DNA of 64,000 nt, from positions 3,351,029 through 3,415,028 of the forward strand of contig VUYV01000011.1 of NCBI GenBank assembly GCA_008711295.1. The letters are read 5' to 3'. This DNA comes from Anarhynchus alexandrinus (lineage: Eukaryota; Chordata; Aves; Charadriiformes; Charadriidae). The notes beneath the pieces were generated by a model, which was not told where the DNA came from, ran no database searches, and was given only the letters and a program-made list of their open reading frames with translations. This document shows, in pieces, positions 38,101 through 50,050 of the stretch. Numbering within the stretch: the first letter of the stretch is position 1; every line of letters begins with the position of its first letter. Position numbers and translations under genes: made by a program.

Positions 38101-41100
38101 AATGCAGTACCAAACAGCCAGCCAACCAAGACGGTCCTCCCACATCAGACTCAACCTTAGACTGGTCGTAGAAACAGGATGCATCCAGTACTTGTCCTCC
38201 TAACAAGCTCCCATCCAAGTTGGCCAACCCCTGTGTAGTTCCTGAAGATTCAGGATAGAGATTCAAGATTCCTGTAGTTCCAACACGATCTTCAGAGGTC
38301 CCCAGACAGGCTGACCAGGCTGCTCATTAATTCCCTCCTGGGGCCCGTGAGAAATCCCAAGCAGACTGAACTGAAGTTGGTTGGATCTCAAAAAGATGAC
38401 ATGGGAACAGCAGCAATAACCTTCTCTTCCCAGTCTGCAGAGCCCTGCTAGTGGCACTGGATGTACAGCCTGCTGGTGGCATCTGAAGTCACCATTTCTC
38501 TTCTTTGCTCTGTGCCTCAAATGGTGGGAGCCAGCCAGAAACTCAGAAATGTCAAGTTCAGGATCATGAAGCCCCATTGATTCTCAAAGACAATTTGTAG
38601 TGCGTTCATGATGGGAAGCACTTCTCACCAGGAGAACATCGGAGACTGCCGAATTCAGCAAAACAGGTGCAACTATTTCTTTTTCCAAGGGTACAGTCCT
38701 GTCCCAGCAGCGAGGACTAAGCCCACAGGCAAATATCAGCCTTAATTTTGGCTTGACAGCCAGGAACAACTAGCATGCATTTTAAAACTGTAATCTTGAA
38801 ATGCACAACTAAACCAGGGAGAAACAGGGGAGAGCACAAGTCCCTGACAAGGCTTATTTGAATAATCTTGCTGACAGATCTGTTCTTTTCTCAAAATTTC
38901 CAGTCTGCGCAACAGATCACAATATGAAATCAGATACCATCACTGGGTTCTGATAAATGTGAACATAAGGACTAAACACTCCCTTCCCATCTGAATAAAT
39001 ACTCCAATGTGAACTGCACCACTTGTATTGTTCATGCTGTCACTGAAATCCTGCAGGCGGCATTAGAGCCTAGTAACTGAGCATCACCCACCATTACTCA
39101 TTTCATGAACAGATACAGATTTTCAGCTCTCATTTTCTGACGAACATATTCCTGACATTACTATCTCTTCTAAAAGCTTCTGCATGAGTTATGCCTACTG
39201 GATCCAAAAGGAAATTTTGCTTCTTTGCCTGTGAATTAATGACAAGATTTTCAGTGTCTCTGAGACATACAGAAAACAAATTCCCCTTTAATTTTAAAAT
39301 TGCAAGTAAAGGAGAAACCAATATACAATTAGGCTATTTTTTGCAATGTTTAAATGACTGTCTGTTAAAAATTTGCAACTCCTTTCCAGTCTGAATTTGC
39401 TGAGTTGCAAGTTCCATGTCAGTGGAGCTCATTAGATGTTTTTCTGTTTGATCCAGTAGGCAAAGTAGATATAGTTATAAATTGTGGTTCAACCTTCTTT
39501 TCCACAAATTGAACAGGTCAAAGCCCTAGTTACGGCCTTACTAGTATTTAAGGCCAATTGCCAAGGCAGGGGTTTTACTTTTATATAATTCTTACAGATC
39601 TTATTTTCACCCTCTCCATCTTTGCAGTAGTATTGCCCTTCAGGGTGGAATCTAGCCTCATTTGGGGCAGGAATTCAATAGCAAGAACTGGGTTTGCAAC
39701 GCTTCTGTCTGCTTCCAGAGCACGTTTCTAGCTAAAAGAGGACACAGGCAATAAAACAATGACTATGCCAGATGCAGAGATTGAGAATTTGATAATCTGA
39801 AATAACCCAAAATACAATCCCTGCCTTGCACTTATATGGCTTAATTGTTCTGCTCCGCTGCTCAGGTCAGAAAGCTGCGGCTGGAAGCCACAGCAAACAT
39901 CCAAGTGAAGTCAGCTCCGGGTGCTGCTTGTAACCGGCAGCAGCAAAGCCAGTTTGTGGTTGTTTTGTGGCCACTGTTTGCTGGCTCAGTTCCCCCCAAA
40001 ATCAGCTTCAATCACACAGAGATGATTTACTCCTAACAAGCAAGGGTGGTTCTTGGCAATGAATGCGGGGAAGCCAGATGAAAAGAGGGCTGGGAAAGTG
40101 GAGGTGAATACCAGAAACGGTGCAGAGGCATCGAACAGGCTGAGCTGAAGGTGCTGTCTCACGGCTGGGAAATCAGCTGCAAGAAACCTGCTCAGCCATT
40201 AACTGCTGAGGGACCCTGGCTGCGACCAAACAAGGGAGGCATCGGTTCTCCTGACCTTTCTCACTCACCCATGCTGCCACTCCAACGCTGTCTCCCACAT
40301 GGACCTCAAATATTTTCTTTAGTGCCCCTCAGAGTTGTTACGGCATGGTATTTTGCAGAGATGGACTTCCATCAGCTAAAGAAAAGGGAAAATCTAATGA
40401 GGTTTAAAGACAAGAAATGGCTCAAAGGGACATGTTCCCATTATAGAGAACGGGAGGACAGACAAGGGGGTCGGCATATGAAAGGTCTTGGTGAAGGGAC
40501 AGGGATTAATTTACAACAGCACATTTAATGCTGCATGTGGTACCAAAGCCAAGACCCTGAGTTCCCCAGGGGGTTTAACACAGAACAGTTCAGGGGCATT
40601 CAAAGCTTTTGGAAAAGGCCCAGACCCAAAGCACTGTTACTGCAGATAAAAACTGAAGGAGCATAGGGGCAGCTATTGTGATGCCACAGGATCCTATTAT
40701 CCCACAGGATGTGATTCTAGCTATTTGCTTCAGAAAGGCAAGGAGTGGTTAGACAGAGACGGGATGTTACCAAAGGCAGAGTGAGAAGGTGATTATCCTC
40801 TGCAGGACACAAGGCACAGCAGGTAATTACTGCCTGTGAGACCACAAGGCTTTAGCTTGGGACAGGGAATATAGAAAATTGCTACGTGCCTTAAAAGAAC
40901 ATTTCTGCTGAGTCCATGATTGCTAGTATTCAGTAAAGTTAGAAATTGCAGTCTATAATCTTGTCTTCCAAAGGTATTTTGTGCTCTGCACTAAGGACCA
41001 GGACTGAGAGGGTAGAGTTTGTTTTGTGAAGAACCATCAGTCTCGTCACGATGGCATGGTTTTGTCCTTAACAGTCTACAGGAGCTTGTTGAGGGGCTGG

Positions 41101-42299
41101 GATGGTTCGTTGGTTTTACCATACAGTTTCTATAATGTTATTGTCCTGCTGCTTTGGATGAAGTTTATTGCTTTCTTGGGATAGCCTCTTCTAAAAACAT
41201 GTATGAATTACTCCTCGTGATTATGTACCTGGGGACAGTGATCAGGAACATGTCAGAGATCAGCAATGCAGCAGTAAATCCACAGCAACCTGTGGCCACC
41301 TCTTCCTCTCATCTTCCCTCTGATAAGGTGTTAGAGCTCAAGCTCTGAAGCTTTTAAGCTCAGAGACAAGCTCAAAGGCAGAACATGGGAGAAAGAAGAA
41401 ATAAGAGTTGAGCAGAGAAAGGAAAACTGCACCTTCAAGTCTGAATATCTTGAGATTCCTAAAATTTGTTGGTTTCCCATTTATCATGGCCAAGCATAGA
41501 TGAAATCTGCCACAGGGATCATTCACAAGTCACTTGTCATCACAGAGAATATCTGCTGCTAGTGAAAGGAAAAGATCCCCCCTGAGAAGTTTAAGGCAGG
41601 CTGGTATTTTCCTGGGAGAAAGACAGAATTGCCACAATCAGATAATCACATTTGTTTTCACAGCATTCTGGAGACACCCAGCACTATACAAATATCATAA
41701 ATATACACAGATAAGATTAATGGTGTGAGAAGGTGGGTTATGTACACAGACAAAGAGCTAGATGACAAGACAACCTCGTGAAACAGGACTCCAATTTTGC
41801 TGGAAGATGAATTGCGGCTACTGTGAAGCACCAGTTTTAAATGCTTCAGGGATATGTGTTTTAGCTCAGGTGGCCCTAACATCAGCAGGTGAATGAGACA
41901 GTATTTTTATATCAGAACATGATTGTACTTAGGATCAGAAGTCACTTATTACTCTGCAGAGGAACTGATGACCAGGCAGTAGTGTGTGTGTATACACATA
42001 CACTGGGTAACAAGCTGTCACAACGTTCATAATAATTAAGCTGTTACCTGATCCCCAGATACTTGGAAAAGCTCCTTCTTTGCAGCAGATAAGGAGAAGA
42101 GCTAGGAGAGAAAATTTTGGTATTTGCCTGGATGATTAAGATGTCTTCTTCACAGTTTCTAAACAATTCTGCCGTCGCTACTCCCGAACGAACCACCTAA
42201 AAAGATAGCTGTTCTCCAGCTGAGCTGCTCCAAACCAGAGGAGTCTGTAAGACAAGACAGATTTTTATCTGGAAGAAAAGGCTTTTAGAAAAGCAGCAG

Positions 42300-42480
42300 C
42301 AGCTGGGGGTAGAGCGATGTCAGAGCCGCTCAGCCCTTCCCGCGCGGGCTCCATCCTGGGTGACAGCGGCTGCAGCTGCCGCCCATGCGGGGCCGTGTCT
42401 GCTCGGATGAGGAGCGGCTGAGGCTTCATCCCTGTGACTGCGCCGCCGGGGGCCAGGGTGGTTGGCAAAGGCGGCTGTCA
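42300..42480. promoter_or_regulatory. Intergenic CpG-rich patch
   Basis: About 15 CpGs in 180 bases at roughly two-thirds GC, counted by eye, flanked by AT-rich DNA. It is slightly too short for a standard CpG island. No gene is recognised next to it, so it is a candidate promoter of an unannotated noncoding RNA or an enhancer. Confidence 0.3.
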
Positions 42481-43189
42481 AAGGATGTGACTAAAGGCTT
42501 CTGATAAGAAGCAGCCTTTTCTTTCTGTTGTTTTTTTTTTTCTTTTCTCTACAGACTAATGCCATAATGAGCTGAGTTTTCTGTCTGTGAGTCACTCTGA
42601 GGCAGGTTTGAAGACAGCACTGGTGCCTGAAGGAAACCTGAGACAAACCCAAACCCCGACTGGGTTAAATACTGCTGTATGTGATGGTTTACACCTTTGC
42701 AAAGCAGACATCATACCTTGCTGCATGCACATCCTCCTCTCCCAGATACAGGGCTTTTTAACCATCACTGTAGTTGAGAGTAAATAACTACACAAGGCAC
42801 TGGAAGAGTAAATGTCCCACCTCACAGCACCAAGGAACGTGGAGACAAGATGTATTTTAACCCCTGTGGAGAGAGATTGTGTTTTCTTGTAACAAGAAAA
42901 TGTCTGTAGTGTTTTGGTTATGATGTCTTGATGCATACTTTGCTTTTCCTGGGAAACTTCTCCTTCTGATTCATGGTTTACAGCACAGAGGAGCACAACC
43001 CTCATCCCCACCCAGCCCTGCCAGTGGAGTTATTTCACTCTCAGGTACCAGTCCCGCCGCTGCAGTATGTTTGCCATGCACAAGAAAGAGTTAACTTTGC
43101 TCTACCACACTTCTAGCTCAGAAAATGCCTGATGTTTCTTAAAACTTAATAAAGATTTGTAGTTGAGATACATACATGAGACGAGCTCA

Positions 43190-43490
43190 AGCGTCCCAAA
43201 TGACAACGGCGCTTGTGCTTCAACCTCCAGCATTCCACGGATGCTGCAGAAGTTCTGACAACTGTACCACCGAGCAACACCGCAGCAGGGCTGGCAGCGC
43301 TTATCTGCCCGGCACTGCTGCCAGGGATGTTCAGCACTCCTGAAAAATCTCCCTCTCCCCTCTGAGTGTGATCGGACAGATGGACGGACGGACAGCCCTT
43401 CCAGCACGCAGCAGTGCAGGGAGAAGCGGCTGCGGGCAGGCAGGAGCCGCAGCACCGCTCCGTGGTGGCGGGTCCCTCTGCAAGTCAAGC
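43190..43490. promoter_or_regulatory. Second intergenic CpG-rich patch
   Basis: About 20 CpGs in 300 bases, including a short GGAC-type repeat near 43380. It lies 700 bases from the previous patch. Together they form an isolated GC-rich zone in the NEURL1-CALHM3 interval. Its function is unknown. Confidence 0.3.
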
Positions 43491-46400
43491 AGAAGGACGC
43501 CAGCTTGCTCTTTCTAGATGCACTATTTAAGACCCATGCATCACTTTTTGTTGCACCAAGAAAAGCCTCTAAAGGCTCTGCTCTGCTCCCTTTGCTCTGC
43601 CTGGCTCTAGTCCCTCTGGAGCCCTAGCCCCCCATTTTTAAAGTCCCTGCTCTACTGCACCAGAGAGCACAGCAGTGACACTGGGATGCTTCTTCATAAC
43701 TCTATGCCTGACTAGAAAACACAGTTAGTTTTGCTTAAGGTCTCAAGAAAAAAAAAAAATCTTGGGGAAAAACCTTGTGAAATTTCCTGAAAAATTTCTC
43801 TTTCTATCTTTACGAACTTCTTCCCTTCCTGACATGTAAATTAGAGAAATATAGGATTACTCCTTACAAAAGATCTGTGACATTAATCACTTCATATCTA
43901 GGGAACTTATACATCATTGTACTTCCCAGAAGTACTAAATTCAACCACGATTGCAGTCAGTGCAGGTAGATTCATGTTATAACAATATATCTGTAGCCGC
44001 GGGAGTGTTTTAAGAAATCTGTGCTATTGATTACATCGTGAAAATTCAAGAATCCTTATGTAGTACCCCAAATGGTTACTGCCTGAATCACCGGTCAAAG
44101 TCAACAGAAAGTTGGCTTCATGTATGACATGTTCCTGACTGTCAACATGGAACAACTTGGAATGAGATATGGAAACATAAACAGGAGGTTATTTTATAAA
44201 GCCATATCCCCTATGGTTATATCAAACAAGATTTGGTTATCTTACGGTCATTTCAACATAACAGCCAGAAGAAGAGTGACAGTGAACCAACCTGTGCATG
44301 GGATTTGAGCACTGGCAGTCAACATCTGCAAGCCAAGTGCTTGCACACCTGCTAACCAAGACCATCTCTAGATGGTTTCAAAAAATAGGTGGCAGAATTA
44401 GATTTTAGCTGTGACTTGCCTGAGTGTCTTTGCTGAATTAATGACACAGTACAGACAGAAATTTTGGCTTAAAAGTCATGAATCCAGCTACCAAAGGACT
44501 TGGTCTGCCTCCTGGAGTAGTCATACCAGACGAGGACTGTGACAGCCCCAAACCCCAACAGCTGTGGAGGCCCGGGGACACGGCACTGAGATACATTTCA
44601 TCACCCAACCTCCATTTTCTTTTAACCACCTGAACAGCTTCTGTGACACCTCTGCAAACTGAAGACAAACTGATGTCTCAAGAAAAGTTTGTTATCAGTG
44701 GTTTTCAGCCTGTAAACTGTGGACTCCCCAGGGCTGGAGCTTAATTTTAAGAGTCTGATAAAAATAACAAGAAAAGCTAGTTAAATGTCAGCAGCCTTAA
44801 ATCTGCTATCTGGGGCCTGCACTTCTGTCGGAATGCTAGCAAATCAGAAAAAGTCTGAAAATCACTGAGCCGGGATATTAAGAGATCAGCTTGATTCCCT
44901 AATTCTCCACCTTATTCCCTAATTCACTCTCGAGATGAGAAGAGACTCCATCTCAAATGATCTCACTGCAGCATCAGCTCCAAGCCAAGCAGATAAATAG
45001 CCCTGCAAAAAGCTCTCTCTGTCAGAAACATTGTGAATTAGGTCAAGGTTGGGATAATGCAGAGATCAAGAAACAGGGCTTCCACGTAAGCCAAAAAGCT
45101 AAGTGCTAATGGTCAGGAGAGGAATACATAATGAGCCCTTAAGAAGAACAACATATAACTAAGCCGTATATTTCATCACTGGCAGTCAGCTGCATGTTGG
45201 GGCTTTAATGAAGTTACAAGGCAGAACACGGGAGTATCTAATCTCCAGAGAATGTTATTAGTGAAGACAAACTACATTTCACAATGCTGGCATTGTTTTT
45301 GCTAGCATCTCATTAATCATTTAATGGTCATTACTCATTATTTGTTTAGCCTGGGCAGAGTACTCAGCTATGCAAAAATACTCAGATTCAGGTGGTCTCT
45401 GCTCCACAGAGCCAACAGTGCTTTAATTTGTCTCTGCTGCCACTGACCAGTTTGCGTACTGTTTGGAGGGAGGAAATACTGTCTATGTCCTTCTTCATGG
45501 GAAGTTGAAATGGAAAGTGACTTCTGCTGTGATAAATCGAAGATGCTGAAAGATTTCCAGGCAGTGAGGGGTAAAATCCTCTGCCAGCTTTGCAGAGAAA
45601 GAAGGCAATGATGCTGCTCCGCTGCCCTCAGATACCAGTGGGAGACTGGTCCCCAAACTGTCTGAAAAAGATAATAGAAAATAAAGCTCAGTTGCAACCT
45701 GCTGGTCCCTCAGGGTTGTCTACCTGTGTGCCCAAGGGTTAGCACCTGAACTACAGAGGAACGAGATACTGGTCTGCAGGCACTGCTGCTGGTAAAGCTG
45801 CTCTGTCGTGTTAATGGCCTTCTCTTAAACACAAGATGACACATTTCCTCTAAGCCTTGAAAAAGCATTAACCCTTGTCCTCTGAATAAACATGGCCAGG
45901 TGGAAGGGGTTTTCCAATTCACCAGCTGAGAGGTGCCAAAAAGAGAGACCAGACCACAGTCCTCCTGCAGTGACCTGGGAGAACGTAGCTGCTGTCATGC
46001 CACAGGGATGCAGTGTTTCACCAGTGACTACTCATCCTCCCAGCACCCGGTGGGGGGGTCTATGTGGATCCATGCTTACCCCCTTAGAGGGAAACTGAGG
46101 CGAGGAACACACGTTGATCCATACCTGCTCCTTGTGGCCATACAGTGCTCATTTTAACCAAACACCTCATGGAGGTGGCATCCCCGTGTGGCAATTAATG
46201 AGCCAAGAAATTAGGAAGGAAGAGGCATTCAGAGCCAAATTAATTTCATAGCCATCTCCTGCAGTCTGGGAATGTGCTGGGCTGGTTCTGCGTTCCCAGT
46301 TGGTTGCAGGGTAACTCTGTGGCTGGCAACAGAGGCACAAAAAGGCGTGAGATGATAACTCAGGCTCCTGTGGTAGGGGGACCCCGACTGCAGCATCCCC

Positions 46401-48232
46401 TCAGAGCGGGATGGTCATCATTGTGTGGGCAGGTGTCAGACCTGCTGTGCCTCTGCAGATCAATTGCACAGCACCCCGTTTTTAACAGGGGAAAATAAGT
46501 CTTTTTTTTTTGTGCCTTTACATCATCTCAGGAACAGCTGACCAACCCAGGTAACAGGTTTCTAAAAATATTTTGCCTCAGGCAGACATTCAGGTCAGAA
46601 AAAAATCAGCCCAGGTAATTAAATAATTTGTCAAAGTTATAAACAACTGCAAATGGCTCCTAATGAGGTAACCTATCATCTCCCACACCACGGGCCAGGA
46701 GCGCTCCTGGCGGAGTCCTGTGGGCCCTTCCCCAGTGCCAGGACAAGTGCTTGCGGCAATGGCTATTTCCAGCAGAGAAAACTGTGGGACGGGTGAAATG
46801 TCTACTCCTGGACACCAGCTTTCTTGGGGGAAAGAGGGTCCAGTCCCAGAGCAGAAAAGGGACATCAAAGTGTGACAAAGCAACTCATTTTCCCAGCAGC
46901 TCGCTCATTGCTGGGCTTTGGGGGAGGCCAGGGAGCAAGCGGGGATACTGGCAGAGCTGCAGCGCTTCTGCCTCCATCCTTCAGGGACCGACCCAACCAC
47001 GAGCGTGGAGCTGGTGGCACAGACCGGGGGCACAGACCCAGACACACTGCGCTGCTGGCTCTCTGCTGCCCAAATAAATACAAGTGTAAGGGCTTGCTCT
47101 GGACACGCGCACACCCCGAAGGCACGCATGCTGCACGCACAGCGCCAGTGCTGCTCCAGCATGGCAGGCTCAGGCACAAAACCGTTCTGCTGAATTTGTC
47201 CTCCGACTCAAATTTTGTGATTAAATCATCCTTGTCCCCAAAGCAAGAGGGACTGATGGCTGTGCTACACCAAAAGGACTCTCCCCTGTAGGGTGAGGGC
47301 TTCCTGCACCCATACCCACCACCCTCTCCATCATCCCAGGCAAAAAGCCTACGGCTGGTATTTTACTCCCATAAAGGAGCGGGGAAGGGTGTCCTGCTGT
47401 CTCTCCCCGTGTTCTGCAGTACTGAGTCAAAAGCAAAAGTTGTCCAATGTGGATATCCAAAAGCTGAGCTGAGGAAGAAGGATGGTGTTCCTCTGAGGAT
47501 GGTGCCTGTATCCAACAGCCCCAGGGAGCTGCAGGCAGCCTCGCAGCAGGCTCAGAAGGGTGACTACACCACCAGGGACACGGGGCAGGTCCCCTTGCTG
47601 GAGGAGAGGACATAGATGATTTTAGTCCTTGTTTCCTCTTTGTTTCACCCTAAGAACTGAGTAATCAAATGTGTTTAGTTTTGAGAATCATTTTGCACAT
47701 TTGCCCATATCTAGCGATTTACTTACCTTAAGGGTCCTTTCTCTCTCTCCCCAGGAAGCTCCCAATGTCTTTTGCCACATATTAAGGAATATTCCCTTTC
47801 TTCTATGATTCAACAACTCCGTGTCTCAGCTCTGAGTTACTGGTGAGATCCCAGATCACAACAGAGTGCAGTAATTTACCCTGAAGCATCCTTTACAGCC
47901 CTCTAACATCCAGGCCAGGCGATTGCATTTGGGAGAAGTGAAATTCCCTTGTAGCTTGTGCTGTCCAGAGGATGCTTCCTTCTCTTTTTACATCTTATTT
48001 TCCTGAGCTGTGAGAAACTATTTAGCCTTTACTATGTTTTCACCCAGGAGAGCTGGAAAGGCAAAATGATTTCTCAAAGTAATTGTTCTACAGTGAGTGC
48101 ACAACACTTTCTGAACCTGAGTCAGCACATAAATGCAAGCCGCCAAATGAGAAACCCAATGAGCATTAAAGCAGCTGGGAACTGAGAGAGGCTGCACCCT
48201 GGCTAAAAATCACCTGTGGAGTTCAGCCAGGG

Positions 48233-48296
48233 GTCCTGATGCCCTATAACAGGAAAATGGAGATGTCCTGATGTCCTATAATGGCAAACTGGAAAC
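48233..48296 (+). repeat. Imperfect 32-bp tandem duplication
   Basis: Two adjacent 32-base units both begin GTCCTGATG(C/T)CCTATAA and then diverge. This is an old local duplication. Confidence 0.55.
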
Positions 48297-49763
48297 ATTA
48301 GCTGATTAGCCACGGGGGTTTATTGCTGATAGATGAACATTAACAGTCATTTCCACTCACAGGTAAAGAAGAACACAAATATTATGGTTGGTGCAATTGT
48401 ATTTCATTAAAGTAATCATGCAAGTTGCTGTTTAGATCAGAGGAGATGACACTGGGGCCCTGTGAGTCAGTGTGTGTCGCACACCCGCTGTATGTGCCCT
48501 TGAGCAACTATAGGTACCCCTGCCCGCTGCTCCCTTTCGGCATGATGCCATCAAGGCAACCAGCCCTGCAATGGCAGCTGGTGTGGGCAGAAACCTCAGT
48601 GCTGGCAGTGAGTCTACTTCGGTGGAGATGGTTCCTCTCTTTTTTTTAAATATCAGTAAATGTAACACCCGTTATTTTTTCCCCTTTCCTGAACACATGT
48701 GGAAACCTGAGCTGAGAAGAAATCTGAAAATGTTTTCAGGTGAAAGCTGGGGAGAGGGAAACAGTGTTGAATACATCAGAAAAAAAACGAGCTTCTTTTT
48801 GTGGTAATGAGCTGTATTTATCTGTAAAATAAACTTTCAAGAGGACAAGAGGAATTTCCCCTGGGATATTTAAAATGGACACAAGATGATAATCCAGTCC
48901 CATGGGACAAATAAGCCAGCTGTTCTGATTGCACCATGCACCATACCATGATGGGGAGCAAGAAGAAGCCCCAGTGCAAGGGCCTTGGACATGGATGTAG
49001 GTACAGTACAAATGTCACAGTATGTGCGTGACGTGTGGCTGAGAGCAGCCTTTCCCCCAAAGTGCCGTTCCAGGCTTTGAAAGCTATTGATTCTCGCAGC
49101 TTCCTGACTGAAGGGTTGGTCCTTTCAGCCCATTTTCATAGGGAAATCTCAGTTCGCAGTGATGCGGCGTGCTCGGAGCCAGGCGTGTGCTCCCGCCTCC
49201 CCCAGCCCCGCTCAGGGCTGGGGACCCACTTCACCAAAAAGAAACGGGGCGGCAGCAGTAACACAGATGAGCTCATTTGACTTGCCTAGTTTCTCCTGGC
49301 CGACGAATTGCTCAACAGCCCTCAATCAGCAGAGACAGCAGCTCACAGGCATCCACTGACAGCTCTCCATTGAGAGTTACCATCTCCGGGAGGGAGGGAC
49401 CCAGCACTACTGGAGGCTGTCGCTGGTTGGCACGTGGGGCAGCCCTGAGAATGAAAAACGGGGCAGAAAAAACAGCTGCTGGAGGCTGTATCCATCTGCT
49501 CACCTAGAAAAGCTACCAACTGGAAGACAAGCACTGGGTGAGAGACTGACCTGTGAAAGCTGTATGCCAGAGGGGAAGCCCCAGCACAGAGTTTTTCCCC
49601 CGCCACAGCAGCTCTCTTCCATCCCCGTCCTCCTTTCCCAACCGACTGCGGGCTGAGCTGCGTCCCCTGCCCTGTGGCAGCAGAAGGTGGGGCGAAGGGA
49701 GACAGGCTGTGCCAGGCAGCCCAGGGATTTCCCAGGAGGAGCACCCCTGGCCAGAATAACACG

Positions 49764-50050
49764 ATGGACCGTTTCCGGATGATCTTCCAGTACTTCCAGT
49801 CCAACTCAGAGTCTGTAATGAATGGGATCTGTGGGCTGCTAGCCCTGGCTAGCGTAAAGATGTATACCTGCTTTGACTTCAGCTGCCCCTGTCTGCCCTG
49901 GTACAACATGGCATACGGCTTGGGGATCATGTTCGTACCCCCCATCGCCCTCTTCCTCTGCGGCCTCATCCTCAACAGACAGTCCCTGGTGATGCTGGAG
50001 GAGTGGCGGCGACCGCAGGGGCACAGAAAGAAGGACCTGGCTGTCATCAG
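49764..50050 (+). CDS. CALHM3: CALHM3 coding exon 1
   Basis: Encodes residues 1-95 plus two bases: the N-terminal helix, TM1, the first extracellular loop with CPC (41-43), TM2 and the WRRPQG cytoplasmic turn. By ungapped eye alignment 63 of 95 residues equal CALHM1 of this window. The donor is ATCAG|GTGGGG. Confidence 0.95.

Larger units (their letters stand above)
29804..49763. other. NEURL1-CALHM3 intergenic region
   Basis: About 20 kb between divergently oriented NEURL1 and CALHM3. I find no exon of a known gene on either strand. Open frames are short, mostly lack ATG starts and resemble no family. Its definable contents are a 17-bp palindrome at 32.17 kb, two CpG-rich patches near 42.4 and 43.3 kb, a 32-bp imperfect duplication at 48.2 kb and a faint CR1-like scrap near 31.77-31.83 kb. 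Regulatory elements for both neighbours are expected here but cannot be located from sequence alone. Confidence 0.7.

Noticed and set aside
40151..40528. 125-codon plus-strand open frame
   Set aside because: Begins at CTG, composition is ordinary, no family resemblance.
49674..49763. In-frame 30-residue N-terminal extension of CALHM3
   Set aside because: The extension would start at GTG, not ATG. The family start MDRFRM at 49764 is conserved and has a strong initiation context.
49343..50047. 234-codon ATG-initiated open frame on the minus strand
   Set aside because: It lies antisense to CALHM3 exon 1 and its 5' flank. Its length is explained by the codon composition of the real exon, and the sequence matches no family.
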